A program made the translations under genes and the position numbers. A stretch of 64,000 nt of DNA. Origin: Corynebacterium breve. GTDB lineage: Bacteria > Actinomycetota > Actinomycetes > Mycobacteriales > Mycobacteriaceae. Location of the stretch: the NCBI RefSeq assembly GCF_030252165.1, contig NZ_CP126969.1, positions 496,001 through 560,000 on the forward strand, read 5' to 3'. Below, one piece after another: positions 17,026 through 25,261 of this stretch (the stretch's first letter is position 1; each line of letters begins with the position of its first letter). The notes beneath the pieces were generated by a model. The model had not been told where the DNA came from. It saw only the letters and a list, made by a program, of their open reading frames with translations, and made no database searches.

Positions 17026-18428
17026 AGCTCTGTGCCGTCGTCGCGACCGTCGTCCAAGCCATCGCCTTCTTCGCGCTCCTCCGTTGAAGGTTCGTTGCGC
17101 AGCATCTCTTCGAGCTTGGCGATTTCCTCATCAAACTTGGTGTCTGGGGCATCGTCTAAGAGCGCATCGATGAATGCCGCCGGGTTTTCCAGGTGCTCTG
17201 CGGTAGGCAGGAAATCCGGGTGGTCCCAGACTTTGTCGCGTCGCTCGATGCCAACGGCGTTGGTTACGCGAGTCCAAAGATCGGTTGCCTTATCCACGCG
17301 AGGGGTGGCGAACTCAATGCCGACGACCTTTGCAAATGCCTGCTCAGCAGAACCACCGGTAGCGCGACGTCGACGCCACGCCTCCGTCATCGCAACCTCA
17401 GAAGGAAAGCGCTCCTTGAGTGATTCTGTAACAACAAGATCCACCCAGCCCTCGACGAGAGCGAGCAGCGTTTCCATACGCGCAGTGGCACCGGCATTGC
17501 GTGAACGAATCCTCGGAGAGAGATCCATTCCTTGCATCTGTTGAATCGCGTCCTGGATCGCAGCCGGATCGTTGGATTCAAGATCGAGCCCACGAGCGGC
17601 TTCCTCGAGATGGGAGGTGTCGATCTCTAAGCCGGCCGCATATTCCTCGACGGAGGAAACGAGCCGCTCCACGAGCCACGGCACATGCTTGAATAGGCGC
17701 TGGCGTGCGGTTTCACGCGCGGCGATGTAGACCAGCACTTCCTGGCCAGGGACGTTCAGGTCGCGCGAGATCTTGGCGATGTTGCCCGGCAAGATAGCAG
17801 TGGTCCCAGCTGGTGCCACGGGCAGTCCAAAGTCCGAGCCAGTAAGCGATTGGACCGAGAGATCCCCCAGCGCATGGCCAAGCTGCAGACCAAACTGCAT
17901 GCTGTTGATCTGGTTGAACATTTGCGCCATGGGGCCTAGCATCTCGCGAGCCTCGGCCGGCATGGAATCTAACTGTGCGCGGTTCATTTGCTCAGCGACA
18001 GGGGAGACCAAGCGCTTCCACATCGCCATGGTGTTCTCAAGCCAGTCCTCGGCATTCCACGCTTCGATGCGGCCTTCGGAAGTAGGCAGCGTCGTTGCGT
18101 CGTTAAGCCACAGGTCGGCGAGGCGAACCGACTCCTCGACGGCGTTGCGGTCGCCCTCGGAGATCGAATTTTGCTTGCCGATATGTTGGCGAGCTGTGCG
18201 CGTCGCCATGTCGTAGTTGACGGCGGCACCAGCCTCGGCAGAATTCATGGAATCACCCATGCCGGAAAGCATCTGACCAAACTGGTTCAGGATGTCACCG
18301 AAGCCTCCACCTTGTTGGCCTCCAAAATTGAAACCGAAAGCACCGAACGGGTTGTCGCCGTCGCGGCGGTTGTCATCGTCGTCGTCGCGTCCATCACTAG
18401 GGAAGGAGAAACCGAATCCGTTACTCAT
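17022..18428 (-). CDS. DUF2342 zinc-dependent metalloprotease-family protein (Rv3195 type)
   Basis: A protein of 468 residues. The N-terminus is Gly/Phe/Asp-rich and low in complexity (GDNPFGAFGFNFGGQQGGGF). A long helical domain follows, with SMQFGLQLGHALGDLSVQ and then YIAARETARQRLFKHVPWL. That last segment aligns with the family's putative metal site (REAAHxRLFxHVPWL). Here Arg and Gln occupy positions where mycobacterial members have His, and no HExxH is present, so catalysis is doubtful. The tail is strongly acidic (DGLDDGRDDGTEL). It is the equivalent of Rv3195 (COG5282). The function is not established. Confidence 0.78.
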   Translation of the reverse strand: MSNGFGFSFPSDGRDDDDDNRRDGDNPFGAFGFNFGGQQGGGFGDILNQFGQMLSGMGDSMNSAEAGAAVNYDMATRTARQHIGKQNSISEGDRNAVEESVRLADLWLNDATTLPTSEGRIEAWNAEDWLENTMAMWKRLVSPVAEQMNRAQLDSMPAEAREMLGPMAQMFNQINSMQFGLQLGHALGDLSVQSLTGSDFGLPVAPAGTTAILPGNIAKISRDLNVPGQEVLVYIAARETARQRLFKHVPWLVERLVSSVEEYAAGLEIDTSHLEEAARGLDLESNDPAAIQDAIQQMQGMDLSPRIRSRNAGATARMETLLALVEGWVDLVVTESLKERFPSEVAMTEAWRRRRATGGSAEQAFAKVVGIEFATPRVDKATDLWTRVTNAVGIERRDKVWDHPDFLPTAEHLENPAAFIDALLDDAPDTKFDEEIAKLEEMLRNEPSTEEREEGDGLDDGRDDGTEL

Positions 18429-18498
18429 AAGTTCCAGACTACCGGCTTACCAGAGCAGGAAGCTATGGCGCTTGTAACGCTGAGAGCGAACAAGGGTA

Positions 18499-19587
18499 AT
18501 GTGTCTGAACGTGAACCGTCCGCGCCGCAGTATTAATCGCCGCATGTCCACCGTTGTGTGGGGTGCCATCCCTGTCGTCTTGTTGGCAGGTCTTGTCACC
18601 ATCGATCATATCCCTGGCACCGACATTTCATTGACCGTGCCGTATGCCGCTCAGGGGCCGGGCCCAACCTTTAACACTCTCGGAGACGTTGACGGTACGC
18701 CCGTTGTCGAAATCGAAGGCGCCGATACCGACGAAACTTCCGGCAACCTCAACATGACCACTGTCTCGGTGCGTACGAATATGACGCTGGCACAGGCGCT
18801 TGGTCGCTGGTTGCTTACCGACGACACCCTGATCCCCATCGATCAAGTCCTTCCGCCGGACCGTTCGGAAGAGGAGATCCAGGAAAGCAACCAACAAGCG
18901 TTTGTCTCGTCTGAGGCAGCCGCAACTGTCGCGGCGATGAACTACCTGGACAAGCCAACGGTTGTCGTTGTTCACGAGGTCGTTGACAATGCCCCTTCTG
19001 AGGGCAAGGTTGAAGCGAAGGATGTTCTCGTCGCGCTGGACGGGAAAGAAGTCTCTCAGCCGGGCACCGTACAAGAATTAGTACAGGCGAAAAAGCCGGG
19101 GGAAGAGGTAGAACTCACCCTGCGTCGCGGGGATGAGGAAGTGACCGAGACCGTCACTTTGGGCTCCCACCCTGACGACGAGAAATTGGCGCTCCTAGGC
19201 ATCACGATGACTTCGGAGCCTGCAGACGACATTAGCGTTGCCTACAACTTAAACGATGTTGGTGGCCCATCCGCAGGCATGATCTTTTCTTTGGCCGTGA
19301 TTGACAAGCTCTCTCCCGGTGAGCTCAACGGTGGACGCTTTGTCGCTGGTACAGGCACGATCTCTGAAGATGGCACGGTCGGGCCCATTGGCGGTATCTC
19401 GCACAAGGTCGCTGCTGCGGAAGAGGAAGGGGCGGAGCTTTTCCTGGCGCCATCTGCAAACTGTGCTGAAGCACTAAGCGCAGACACGGGCGAAATGGTG
19501 GTGGCTAGAGTTGACACGCTCGACGACGCAATCGAAGCCATGGACGCCTTCTCCGCAGGAAAAGAAGTGCGTACCTGCGCTAAGTAG
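18499..19587 (+). CDS. PDZ-domain Lon-like serine protease (Rv3194c type)
   Basis: A protein of 362 residues with an N-terminal membrane anchor (about 16-33), a PDZ domain (around VVDNAPSEGKVEAKDVLVAL), and a C-terminal Lon proteolytic fold. The Ser-Lys dyad is Ser258 in GGPSAG and Lys303 in GGISHK, spaced as in Lon. The catalytic domain is likely to lie outside the membrane. No AAA+ domain is present, as expected for the family. The start is uncertain: ATG 18499 has AAGGG only 2 bases upstream, while GTG 18511 lies 14 bases from it. Divergent from the DUF2342 gene. Substrate unknown. Confidence 0.85.
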   Translation: MCLNVNRPRRSINRRMSTVVWGAIPVVLLAGLVTIDHIPGTDISLTVPYAAQGPGPTFNTLGDVDGTPVVEIEGADTDETSGNLNMTTVSVRTNMTLAQALGRWLLTDDTLIPIDQVLPPDRSEEEIQESNQQAFVSSEAAATVAAMNYLDKPTVVVVHEVVDNAPSEGKVEAKDVLVALDGKEVSQPGTVQELVQAKKPGEEVELTLRRGDEEVTETVTLGSHPDDEKLALLGITMTSEPADDISVAYNLNDVGGPSAGMIFSLAVIDKLSPGELNGGRFVAGTGTISEDGTVGPIGGISHKVAAAEEEGAELFLAPSANCAEALSADTGEMVVARVDTLDDAIEAMDAFSAGKEVRTCAK

Positions 19588-19592
19588 TAGCC

Positions 19593-20303
19593 CTAGACCG
19601 TGTCGGTGTCGTCGTTTTTCGCAGGCTTTTCTTCTTCAGGGTCGGCCTTTGGGGTAGCGAGGCCTAGCTCGTAGATCTTTTCCTCCGGATCTTCCTGATC
19701 GGAGGAGACCATTTGCTGCATAACCAATCCCAGCTCGTTGTCTACGACGGTAATCACCGCGGTGGTTCCCAACGTGGACCAGCCGACAACGGTGCGACCA
19801 GTGTCTTCCACGACGCGCGAGCTGCGCAGCTCAGTGAGTAGTTGGGTGGTCGATGCGGCCTTGGAAGTTGAGTCGAAGAACTGGAACTGGCCGACTTCAG
19901 GCCCGGAGCAGTCGTAGGAGCCCTTCAGGGCAGTTTCCGTGCACGCATCAAACTGTTCGAAAAGGGACTCGGGTGCGAGAGAGCTAAACTTCTCCGAGAC
20001 TTCGTCGACAAGCTTGGATTGCTTGGAGTTGCGTTCCGAGGCAGTCGACGTCCGGCCGGTGGTCTTCGGCGCAGACTTAGTCGATTCTTTCGAGGTAGAT
20101 TCCTTGGTGCTCGACTCTGCCGTTGTACTTTCAAGAGACGGAGAGGTGGTTTCAGCAGGCGTGCTGACCTCGGTTGTTTCTGCCGGTGGGGTAGGATTCG
20201 CCGCTTGAGGATCGTCCTTGTCTGTGCAAGCAGAAAGCATCGTGCCGGCGAGCGCGACAGACAAGATCCCCGCTGAAAGGCGGGCGATACGGATGCGGGA
20301 CAC
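19593..20303 (-). CDS. Secreted lipoprotein, unknown function
   Basis: A protein of 236 residues from GTG 20303, chosen because GAGGAGA lies 6 bases upstream and the N-terminus then becomes a proper lipoprotein signal (MSRIRIARLSAGIL, lipobox LSAC). The mature protein has a long Ser/Thr/Glu/Lys-rich linker (about 35-85). A small folded domain follows with two cysteines (DACTETALKGSYDCSG) and a strand-rich region ending in an acidic tail. It is probably anchored to the outer face of the membrane. It converges with the Lon-like protease gene. I recognise no named family. Confidence 0.7.
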   Translation of the reverse strand: MSRIRIARLSAGILSVALAGTMLSACTDKDDPQAANPTPPAETTEVSTPAETTSPSLESTTAESSTKESTSKESTKSAPKTTGRTSTASERNSKQSKLVDEVSEKFSSLAPESLFEQFDACTETALKGSYDCSGPEVGQFQFFDSTSKAASTTQLLTELRSSRVVEDTGRTVVGWSTLGTTAVITVVDNELGLVMQQMVSSDQEDPEEKIYELGLATPKADPEEEKPAKNDDTDTV

Positions 20304-20346
20304 GAGGTTTCTCCTCAAGCTAAGGGATTGAAAAACTCTTACTAGC

Positions 20347-20889
20347 TTAGAGCATATCCTCAGGATCGCGTTCGAGGCCATAGCGGAGAGCAGCGATAAC
20401 CCCCGGGGCAACGTCAGGGCCACCGCGCAGTTCGATCTCGTCTTGCGCAAATGGGCCCTTCTCAGCGAGTTCCTCCTCTGTCGGGCGCAGTTGCAAAAGC
20501 GTTTGCTCTAGGTCCTCTTCGCGCAGCACACCAGAGAAAAGACGTGCCGGCTGAGCCGGGGAATTCGCCGGAGCCGAGGCATCGCGGAACTTGATCTCTT
20601 GAGCCAAGATCACGCCCTCAATCTCTTCAGGCCACGCAAGGCGTGAAACATACTCCGCCAGTTCCTCCGATCCGGGGAGAATGTTGTCAGGCAAATTATC
20701 TTGGACAACAAGGGTCAGAGGGGAATCGTCCAGTTCGTGTTCGAATTGATCGAGCTGGTCGACGAGCAGGTGAGAGGGAACCAACGCGAACAGGGTTGGT
20801 GGGGCATCCCACCCTTCGGCGTGAATAAACTCCACGGCTTCCACCATGGCTTTGTTAAGTGCCTGTTGGGAAAGTGGTAGGTCGGTCAC
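20347..20889 (-). CDS. PPA1309 family protein
   Basis: A soluble acidic protein of 180 residues from GTG 20889, chosen because AGAAGGG lies 8 bases upstream; ATG 20910 would skip this site. Stretches such as EGWDAPPTLFALVPSHLL and SRLAWPEEIEGVILAQEI, and the ending VIAALRYGLERDPEDML, are typical of the actinobacterial PPA1309 family. The function is not known. It is divergent from the UPF0182 gene, as in mycobacteria, and just upstream of the lipoprotein gene on the same strand, so the two may form a unit. Confidence 0.8.
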   Translation of the reverse strand: MTDLPLSQQALNKAMVEAVEFIHAEGWDAPPTLFALVPSHLLVDQLDQFEHELDDSPLTLVVQDNLPDNILPGSEELAEYVSRLAWPEEIEGVILAQEIKFRDASAPANSPAQPARLFSGVLREEDLEQTLLQLRPTEEELAEKGPFAQDEIELRGGPDVAPGVIAALRYGLERDPEDML

Positions 20890-20982
20890 AGAGGGAACCC
20901 TTCTGGTCAATCAAACGTTGGATTATTTAGAGTAGAAGAGTATACGACTTCTTTCATCACTAGTTCTATAAGGAGCAGGGTT

Positions 20983-23958
20983 TTGGCGACTGGCCTAACT
21001 AATCCTCAACAGCCAATGAAGCGACCACCGAACAAAATGATGGCCGCGGTGATTGTCATTGCAGTGATCTTGCTGCTGTCGCCGTTTCTCATCGGCCTCT
21101 ACACAGATTTCCTGTGGTTCGGCGAGCTTGATTTCCGTGGCGTGTTTAACCAGGTGGTTATCTCCCGCGTTGTCCTATTTGTTGTTTTCGCCCTGGTGGC
21201 AGGCTTGATCGCCTTCCTTGCGGCCTATTTTACCTGGCGCGGACGCCCGAAGGATTTGTCCTTCATCGACGCTAATTCTCCGATGGCGCAATACCGCGAA
21301 AACATCGAGGCAAGTGTGAAGAGCCTTCTGACCTGGGTTCCCCTCGTAGTCGGCCTCATCGCGGGCTTCATCGGGCAGGGCACGTGGCGCACCTTCCTGC
21401 TGTGGTTTAACGGTAAGCCATTTGGCACCACCGATGCGCAGTTCGGTCGCGACCTTGGTTTTTACGCATTTACTTTGCCTGGTCTTTCCACAGTGGTGGG
21501 CACCTCGGCCACCCTGCTGATGGTTGCATTCATCATCGGTCTCGTGGGGCACTACCTTCTGGGCGGAATTCGCATCGGCAATCAGGTTGCGGGCGTGAAG
21601 GGACATATTTCTAAGTCCGCGCGTGTCCAGCTTGCGGTCACCGGTGGCCTGTGGATGCTGATCAAGGCGTTTGACTATTGGTTGCAGCGCTACAGCTTGC
21701 TTTACACGCAGAACGACATTTTCACCGGTGGTTCTTACACCGACATCAACGCGCAGCTACCTGCCAAAATCATTTTGATGGTGATCTCGGTGTTGGTCGC
21801 TATCGCGTTTTTCGTTGCGATTGTCTACAACGATCTTCGCGTCCCTGTCCTCGCAACCGTGTTGATGGTGTTGTCCGCGCTGGTAATCGGTCAAGGTTGG
21901 CCGGTCCTGATGGAGCAATTCTCCGTTAAGCCGAACCGCCAGGCGAAAGAGCGTGAGTATATTGCGCGCAATATCGAGGCGACCCGCGAGGCCTACGGCA
22001 TTACCGACGACAAGGTCACCTACATTGACAACTGGGGCACTGGTTCTGCTGACGACGAGAAGGTCGCATCGGACGAGGCAACGATTTCCAATATCCGGTT
22101 GCTGGACCCGGAGATTATCGCTCCGACCTTCACGCAGAACCAGCAGCTAAAGAACTTCTACGGCTTCCCCGAGACCCTGGCGATGGACCGTTACGAGATC
22201 GAAGGCGAGAAGCGTGACTTCGTCGTCGCAGCTCGTGAGCTTGATCCCAACGCGCTGAGTGAAAACCAGCGCGACTGGATCAACCGCCATACCGTCTACA
22301 CCCACGGCAACGGCTTCATCGCAGCACAAGCCAACACTGTCGACGAGGCGGCGCAGGACGCTGGTTCTACCCGTGGCGGCCTGCCGGTGTTTACCGTGTC
22401 TGACTTGCAGTCCAACGCCAAGCAAGAGGAAAAGGAAGAGGCAGAAGAACTCGGTATTACCGTCGAGCAGCCACGCATCTACTACGGGCCAGTCATCGCT
22501 TCCGCTGACGATGGCATGGACTACGCGATCGTCGGTAAGAATGGCTCGGATCCGGTGGAATACGACACTGACACCACCCAGTTCACCTACGACGGCGAAG
22601 GCGGCGTCAACGTTGGCAACTGGGTGAACCGCACCGCCTACGCGCTGAAGTACCAGGAGATGAATATGATCCTGTCGGATCGTGTGGGCGAAGATTCCAA
22701 GATTCTCTACGACCGCGATCCGCGCGAGCGAGTTGAAAAGGTAGCGCCGTGGCTGACCACCGACTCCATGACGTACCCGGCCGTGATCGACGGCAGCGTC
22801 AAGTGGATCGTCGATGGCTACACCACGCTGTCGGCCTTGCCGTACTCGACCCGGACCTCCCTGACGGATACCACTCAGGACGCGCTGAATCCTGACGGAA
22901 CTACCCAGCGCCTGATCACCAATGACGTGGGCTATATCCGCAACTCCGTCAAAGCCACTGTGGATGCTTACGACGGCACTGTCACTCTCTACGAGTTTGA
23001 TGAAGAAGACCCAGTGCTCAAGGCATGGATGGGCGTTTTCCCAGATACTGTCAAGCCGAAGAGTGAAATTTCCGACGAGCTGAACGAACACCTTCGTTAC
23101 CCGTCGGACCTGTTCAAGGTTCAGCGTGAACTTTTGGCTCGCTACCATGTTGACGATCCAGGCGTGTTCTTCAACAACGATGCCTTCTGGTCCGTGCCGA
23201 ACGATCCGACCGCGCAGGAAGGACTCCAAGAGCTGAACCAGCCTCCGTACTACATCATGGCGGCTGATCCAGAAGGCGGAGATTCCACCTTCCAGCTAAT
23301 CACCCCTTACCGTGGCCTGAACCGCGAATTCTTGGCGGCACACATGACGGTGACATCGGATCCGGATAACTACGGCAAGATGACCGTGCGCGTGCTCCCA
23401 ACGAACACGCAAACGTTTGGTCCAAAGCAAGTTCAAGACGCAATGATGTCCTCGGACCAAGTCGCGCGTGACCGAACTCTGTGGGAGGGTACGAACGACC
23501 TGCAGAACGGTAACCTGCTTACCCTTCCAGTCGGTGACGGTGAGATTCTCTACGTTGAGCCGATTTACTCGCAGCGTAAGGACCAGGCTTCGGCCTTCCC
23601 GAAGCTGCTGCGTGTGCTGGTCTATTACAAGGGTCAGGTGGGATATGCGCCAACCGTTTCCCAGGCGCTTGAGCAGGTAGGCATCGACCCCGCGGCAGCG
23701 CAAGACATTGATCTTGTCGATGGGGAGGAAGCTCCAGCTACCGACGACGCAGCCAAGCCAGAGGAAGACGCACCTGCAGAGGAGCAGCCCGCTGATGCTG
23801 AGCCTCCTGCGCCTGCTGATGCTGACGCGGCATTGCGGCAGATCGACGATGCCCTGACAGGTCTCGAAGACGCCCGTGATGGCTCGTTTGAGGAATATGG
23901 TCGCGCCCTTGACGATCTGGATAAGGCAGTCGAGGAATACCAGAAACTCGCCGGCTAG
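20983..23958 (+). CDS. UPF0182 family large membrane protein
   Basis: A protein of 991 residues from TTG 20983, with AAGGAG 7 bases upstream. The N-terminal third has about seven membrane helices (for example MMAAVIVIAVILLLSPFLIG and the segments up to residue 310). A large extracytoplasmic domain follows (about 320-890). The C-terminus is a Pro/Glu/Ala-rich linker and a helical end. Length and architecture match UPF0182 (Rv3193c). The function is unknown; the topology suggests envelope work. A terminator follows the stop at 24003-24039. Confidence 0.9.
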   Translation: MATGLTNPQQPMKRPPNKMMAAVIVIAVILLLSPFLIGLYTDFLWFGELDFRGVFNQVVISRVVLFVVFALVAGLIAFLAAYFTWRGRPKDLSFIDANSPMAQYRENIEASVKSLLTWVPLVVGLIAGFIGQGTWRTFLLWFNGKPFGTTDAQFGRDLGFYAFTLPGLSTVVGTSATLLMVAFIIGLVGHYLLGGIRIGNQVAGVKGHISKSARVQLAVTGGLWMLIKAFDYWLQRYSLLYTQNDIFTGGSYTDINAQLPAKIILMVISVLVAIAFFVAIVYNDLRVPVLATVLMVLSALVIGQGWPVLMEQFSVKPNRQAKEREYIARNIEATREAYGITDDKVTYIDNWGTGSADDEKVASDEATISNIRLLDPEIIAPTFTQNQQLKNFYGFPETLAMDRYEIEGEKRDFVVAARELDPNALSENQRDWINRHTVYTHGNGFIAAQANTVDEAAQDAGSTRGGLPVFTVSDLQSNAKQEEKEEAEELGITVEQPRIYYGPVIASADDGMDYAIVGKNGSDPVEYDTDTTQFTYDGEGGVNVGNWVNRTAYALKYQEMNMILSDRVGEDSKILYDRDPRERVEKVAPWLTTDSMTYPAVIDGSVKWIVDGYTTLSALPYSTRTSLTDTTQDALNPDGTTQRLITNDVGYIRNSVKATVDAYDGTVTLYEFDEEDPVLKAWMGVFPDTVKPKSEISDELNEHLRYPSDLFKVQRELLARYHVDDPGVFFNNDAFWSVPNDPTAQEGLQELNQPPYYIMAADPEGGDSTFQLITPYRGLNREFLAAHMTVTSDPDNYGKMTVRVLPTNTQTFGPKQVQDAMMSSDQVARDRTLWEGTNDLQNGNLLTLPVGDGEILYVEPIYSQRKDQASAFPKLLRVLVYYKGQVGYAPTVSQALEQVGIDPAAAQDIDLVDGEEAPATDDAAKPEEDAPAEEQPADAEPPAPADADAALRQIDDALTGLEDARDGSFEEYGRALDDLDKAVEEYQKLAG

Positions 23959-24002
23959 CCCGTAGGTTTAACGGCTGGTTAATTGGTCGTTATGGGTAGG
24001 TG

Positions 24003-24039
24003 AATCCCCTGATTGAGAAGTGCTCTTGAACAGGGGATT
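24003..24039 (+). terminator. Rho-independent-type terminator after UPF0182 gene
   Basis: A perfect 9-bp stem AATCCCCTG / CAGGGGATT at 24003-24011 and 24031-24039. The 19-base loop is long and the T tract after it is short, so strength is uncertain. Confidence 0.6.
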
Positions 24040-24067
24040 TGGCCTTTCTGGAGCTGCTATGTATAGT
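24039..24067 (+). promoter_or_regulatory. Promoter for tRNA-fMet
   Basis: TTGGCC (24039-24044) and TATAGT (24062-24067) are spaced by 17 bases, and the tRNA starts about 55 bases downstream. Confidence 0.5.
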
Positions 24068-24121
24068 TACATGACGTTGCCCAGTGAGGCAGCAAGGTGA
24101 AAATTAAAGAAGATCACCCGA

Positions 24122-24198
24122 CGCGGGGTGGAGCAGCTCGGTAGCTCGCTGGGCTCATAACCCAGAGGTCGTAGGTTCGAATCCTGCCCCCGCTACCA
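24122..24198 (+). tRNA. Initiator tRNA-Met (CAT)
   Basis: A 77-nt tRNA with anticodon CAT in GGGCTCATAACCC, T-loop GGTTCGAATCC and encoded CCA. The first base pair is a C-T mismatch (CGCGGGG against CCCCGCT), and three G-C pairs stack under the anticodon (GGG/CCC). Both are marks of initiator tRNA. An accessory region begins directly after it, and a phage-type gene on the other strand ends inside it, so this looks like an attachment site. Confidence 0.95.
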
Positions 24199-24484
24199 TC
24201 TTCTTCGAATCCCCCTCTTCGGAGGGGGATTTTTCATTTTCCACCGGCGCCTCGACTCGGCGGGGGAGAAGGTCGGCGACCTCCAGGCCGAAGAAGTCAG
24301 CCGTGGCAAACAATTCTTCCAAGGTCCAACTGTTCTGGCCGTACACCTTCCTGCTGACCGCAGCCCCCGTGATGCCCAGGTGGGCTGCCAGCTCTTTACG
24401 TGTTGTCCGTGAGCGGAACATGAGCTCGTTAACCTTTGCGCCGACTGCCTCGTTGGCAGTCATCAATTGACGGGTCTGAATCAT
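24155..24484 (-). CDS. Phage-type XRE family HTH regulator ending in tRNA antisense
   Basis: A protein of 109 residues. A helix-turn-helix (about 28-75: TRKELAAHLGITGAAVSRKV then WTLEELFATADFFGLEVADLL) is of the lambda-repressor/XRE kind. The last 14 residues (MVAGAGFEPTTSGL) are encoded by the antisense strand of the initiator tRNA, and the stop codon TGA falls on its anticodon. The preceding ESP/GDSKK part crosses the tRNA terminator. This chimeric end is typical of regulators left at an integrated element's tRNA site. The start could be ATG 24484 or ATG 24463. It is divergent from the next HTH gene and likely to act on the shared region. Confidence 0.75.
   Translation of the reverse strand: MIQTRQLMTANEAVGAKVNELMFRSRTTRKELAAHLGITGAAVSRKVYGQNSWTLEELFATADFFGLEVADLLPRRVEAPVENEKSPSEEGDSKKMVAGAGFEPTTSGL
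24209..24235 (+). terminator. tRNA terminator with TTCG loop
   Basis: Stem ATCCCCCTC / GAGGGGGAT with a TTCG tetraloop and a following TTTTC. Confidence 0.85.
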
Positions 24485-24709
24485 GCTGCAAGCGTAACAC
24501 GTGTACCGAAACGGAACGATAGGAACGTTAGCGCATGGCTGACTCCTGAGGAGTTTGGCGAGGCGATTCCAGGCGGATTAGGCGCTGCTGCGGTCCGGAA
24601 GTGGGCAAGACAGGGAAGAATCCCGGGAGCCATTCAACTACCGAACGGACGCTGGCAAATCCCGGAAACGGCCGTGGATGCCCTAATGGATGGGATCGAA
24701 GCGTCATGA
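24467..24709 (+). CDS. Small excisionase-like HTH protein
   Basis: A protein of up to 80 residues. The core TPEEFGEAIPGG, AAAVRKWARQGRIPGA and GRWQIPETAVDALMD is a MerR/excisionase-type winged helix, as in phage Xis or control proteins. No ATG or GTG lies ahead of the domain in this frame; TTG 24467 is the best start and overlaps the divergent repressor gene. A palindrome ACACGTGT near 24498-24505 lies in the overlap and could be an operator. A terminator-like hairpin follows. Confidence 0.6.
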   Translation: MTGLNHAASVTRVPKRNDRNVSAWLTPEEFGEAIPGGLGAAAVRKWARQGRIPGAIQLPNGRWQIPETAVDALMDGIEAS

Positions 24710-24721
24710 GAACAATAAGAA

Positions 24722-24746
24722 ATGCCCCTGCGGCTAACAGGGGCAT
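24722..24746 (+). terminator. Hairpin after excisionase-like gene
   Basis: Perfect 9-bp stem ATGCCCCTG / CAGGGGCAT with a 7-base loop. No T tract follows, so it may be an attenuator or processing hairpin instead. Confidence 0.5.
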
Positions 24747-24850
24747 CGAGAACAACTCAACTGGCTTGTTGATGTTGACGTGGTCATCATCCCAAACGTG
24801 TCTCGTCTCGTCAACCCCTTTTCATTCGAGAAGCGTGGGGAGGCTAGGGA

Positions 24851-25261
24851 ATGAGCGTTAAGGCCGTTTCTTGGGTCCTTGACGACCTCCAAGGGTTGAA
24901 GCAAGGGCCATCGTTGGTGATGTTGGCTCTGGCCGATTTTGCGGATGAACGCAACTCCTGCTTTCCGGGTCAGGACAGAATCGCTGCGCGGGCGCGTTGC
25001 TCGAAGCATTCGGTCATTTCGCATTTGAAGGAGCTGGAGGAGCTGGGCCTGATCTCAGTGGAGCGTCGAACCTATAGCAACGGCACGGGCTCCATCCGGC
25101 GGGCGTCGAATCGCTACATTCTGCATCTGGACACGACGTATTCTGTCGAAGATGCAAAATCTGCACCTACGAGGAAACGTGCTGGTCACGCCGAACGTGC
25201 AGAACTTGCACCTACGAGTCTCGAAGGTGCAAAGGGTGCTGTTGCAAAGTTGGGGCAGTAG
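24851..25261 (+). CDS. Phage/plasmid replication-type HTH protein, truncated by IS
   Basis: A protein of 136 residues, ATG start with GGGGAGG upstream. The N-terminus (SWVLDDLQGLKQGPSLVMLA, ADERNSCFPGQDRIA, CSKHSVISHLKELEELGLI) is a winged-helix domain of the kind found at the front of mobile-element replication proteins. From about residue 129 the frame reads into the left end of the IS6 element at 25235 (GAVAKLGQ). The native C-terminus is therefore lost and the gene is probably non-functional. Confidence 0.65.
   Translation: MSVKAVSWVLDDLQGLKQGPSLVMLALADFADERNSCFPGQDRIAARARCSKHSVISHLKELEELGLISVERRTYSNGTGSIRRASNRYILHLDTTYSVEDAKSAPTRKRAGHAERAELAPTSLEGAKGAVAKLGQ

Noticed and set aside
22147..23229. 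Long minus-strand frame opposite UPF0182
   Set aside because: Shadow of a conserved gene in a GC-rich region.
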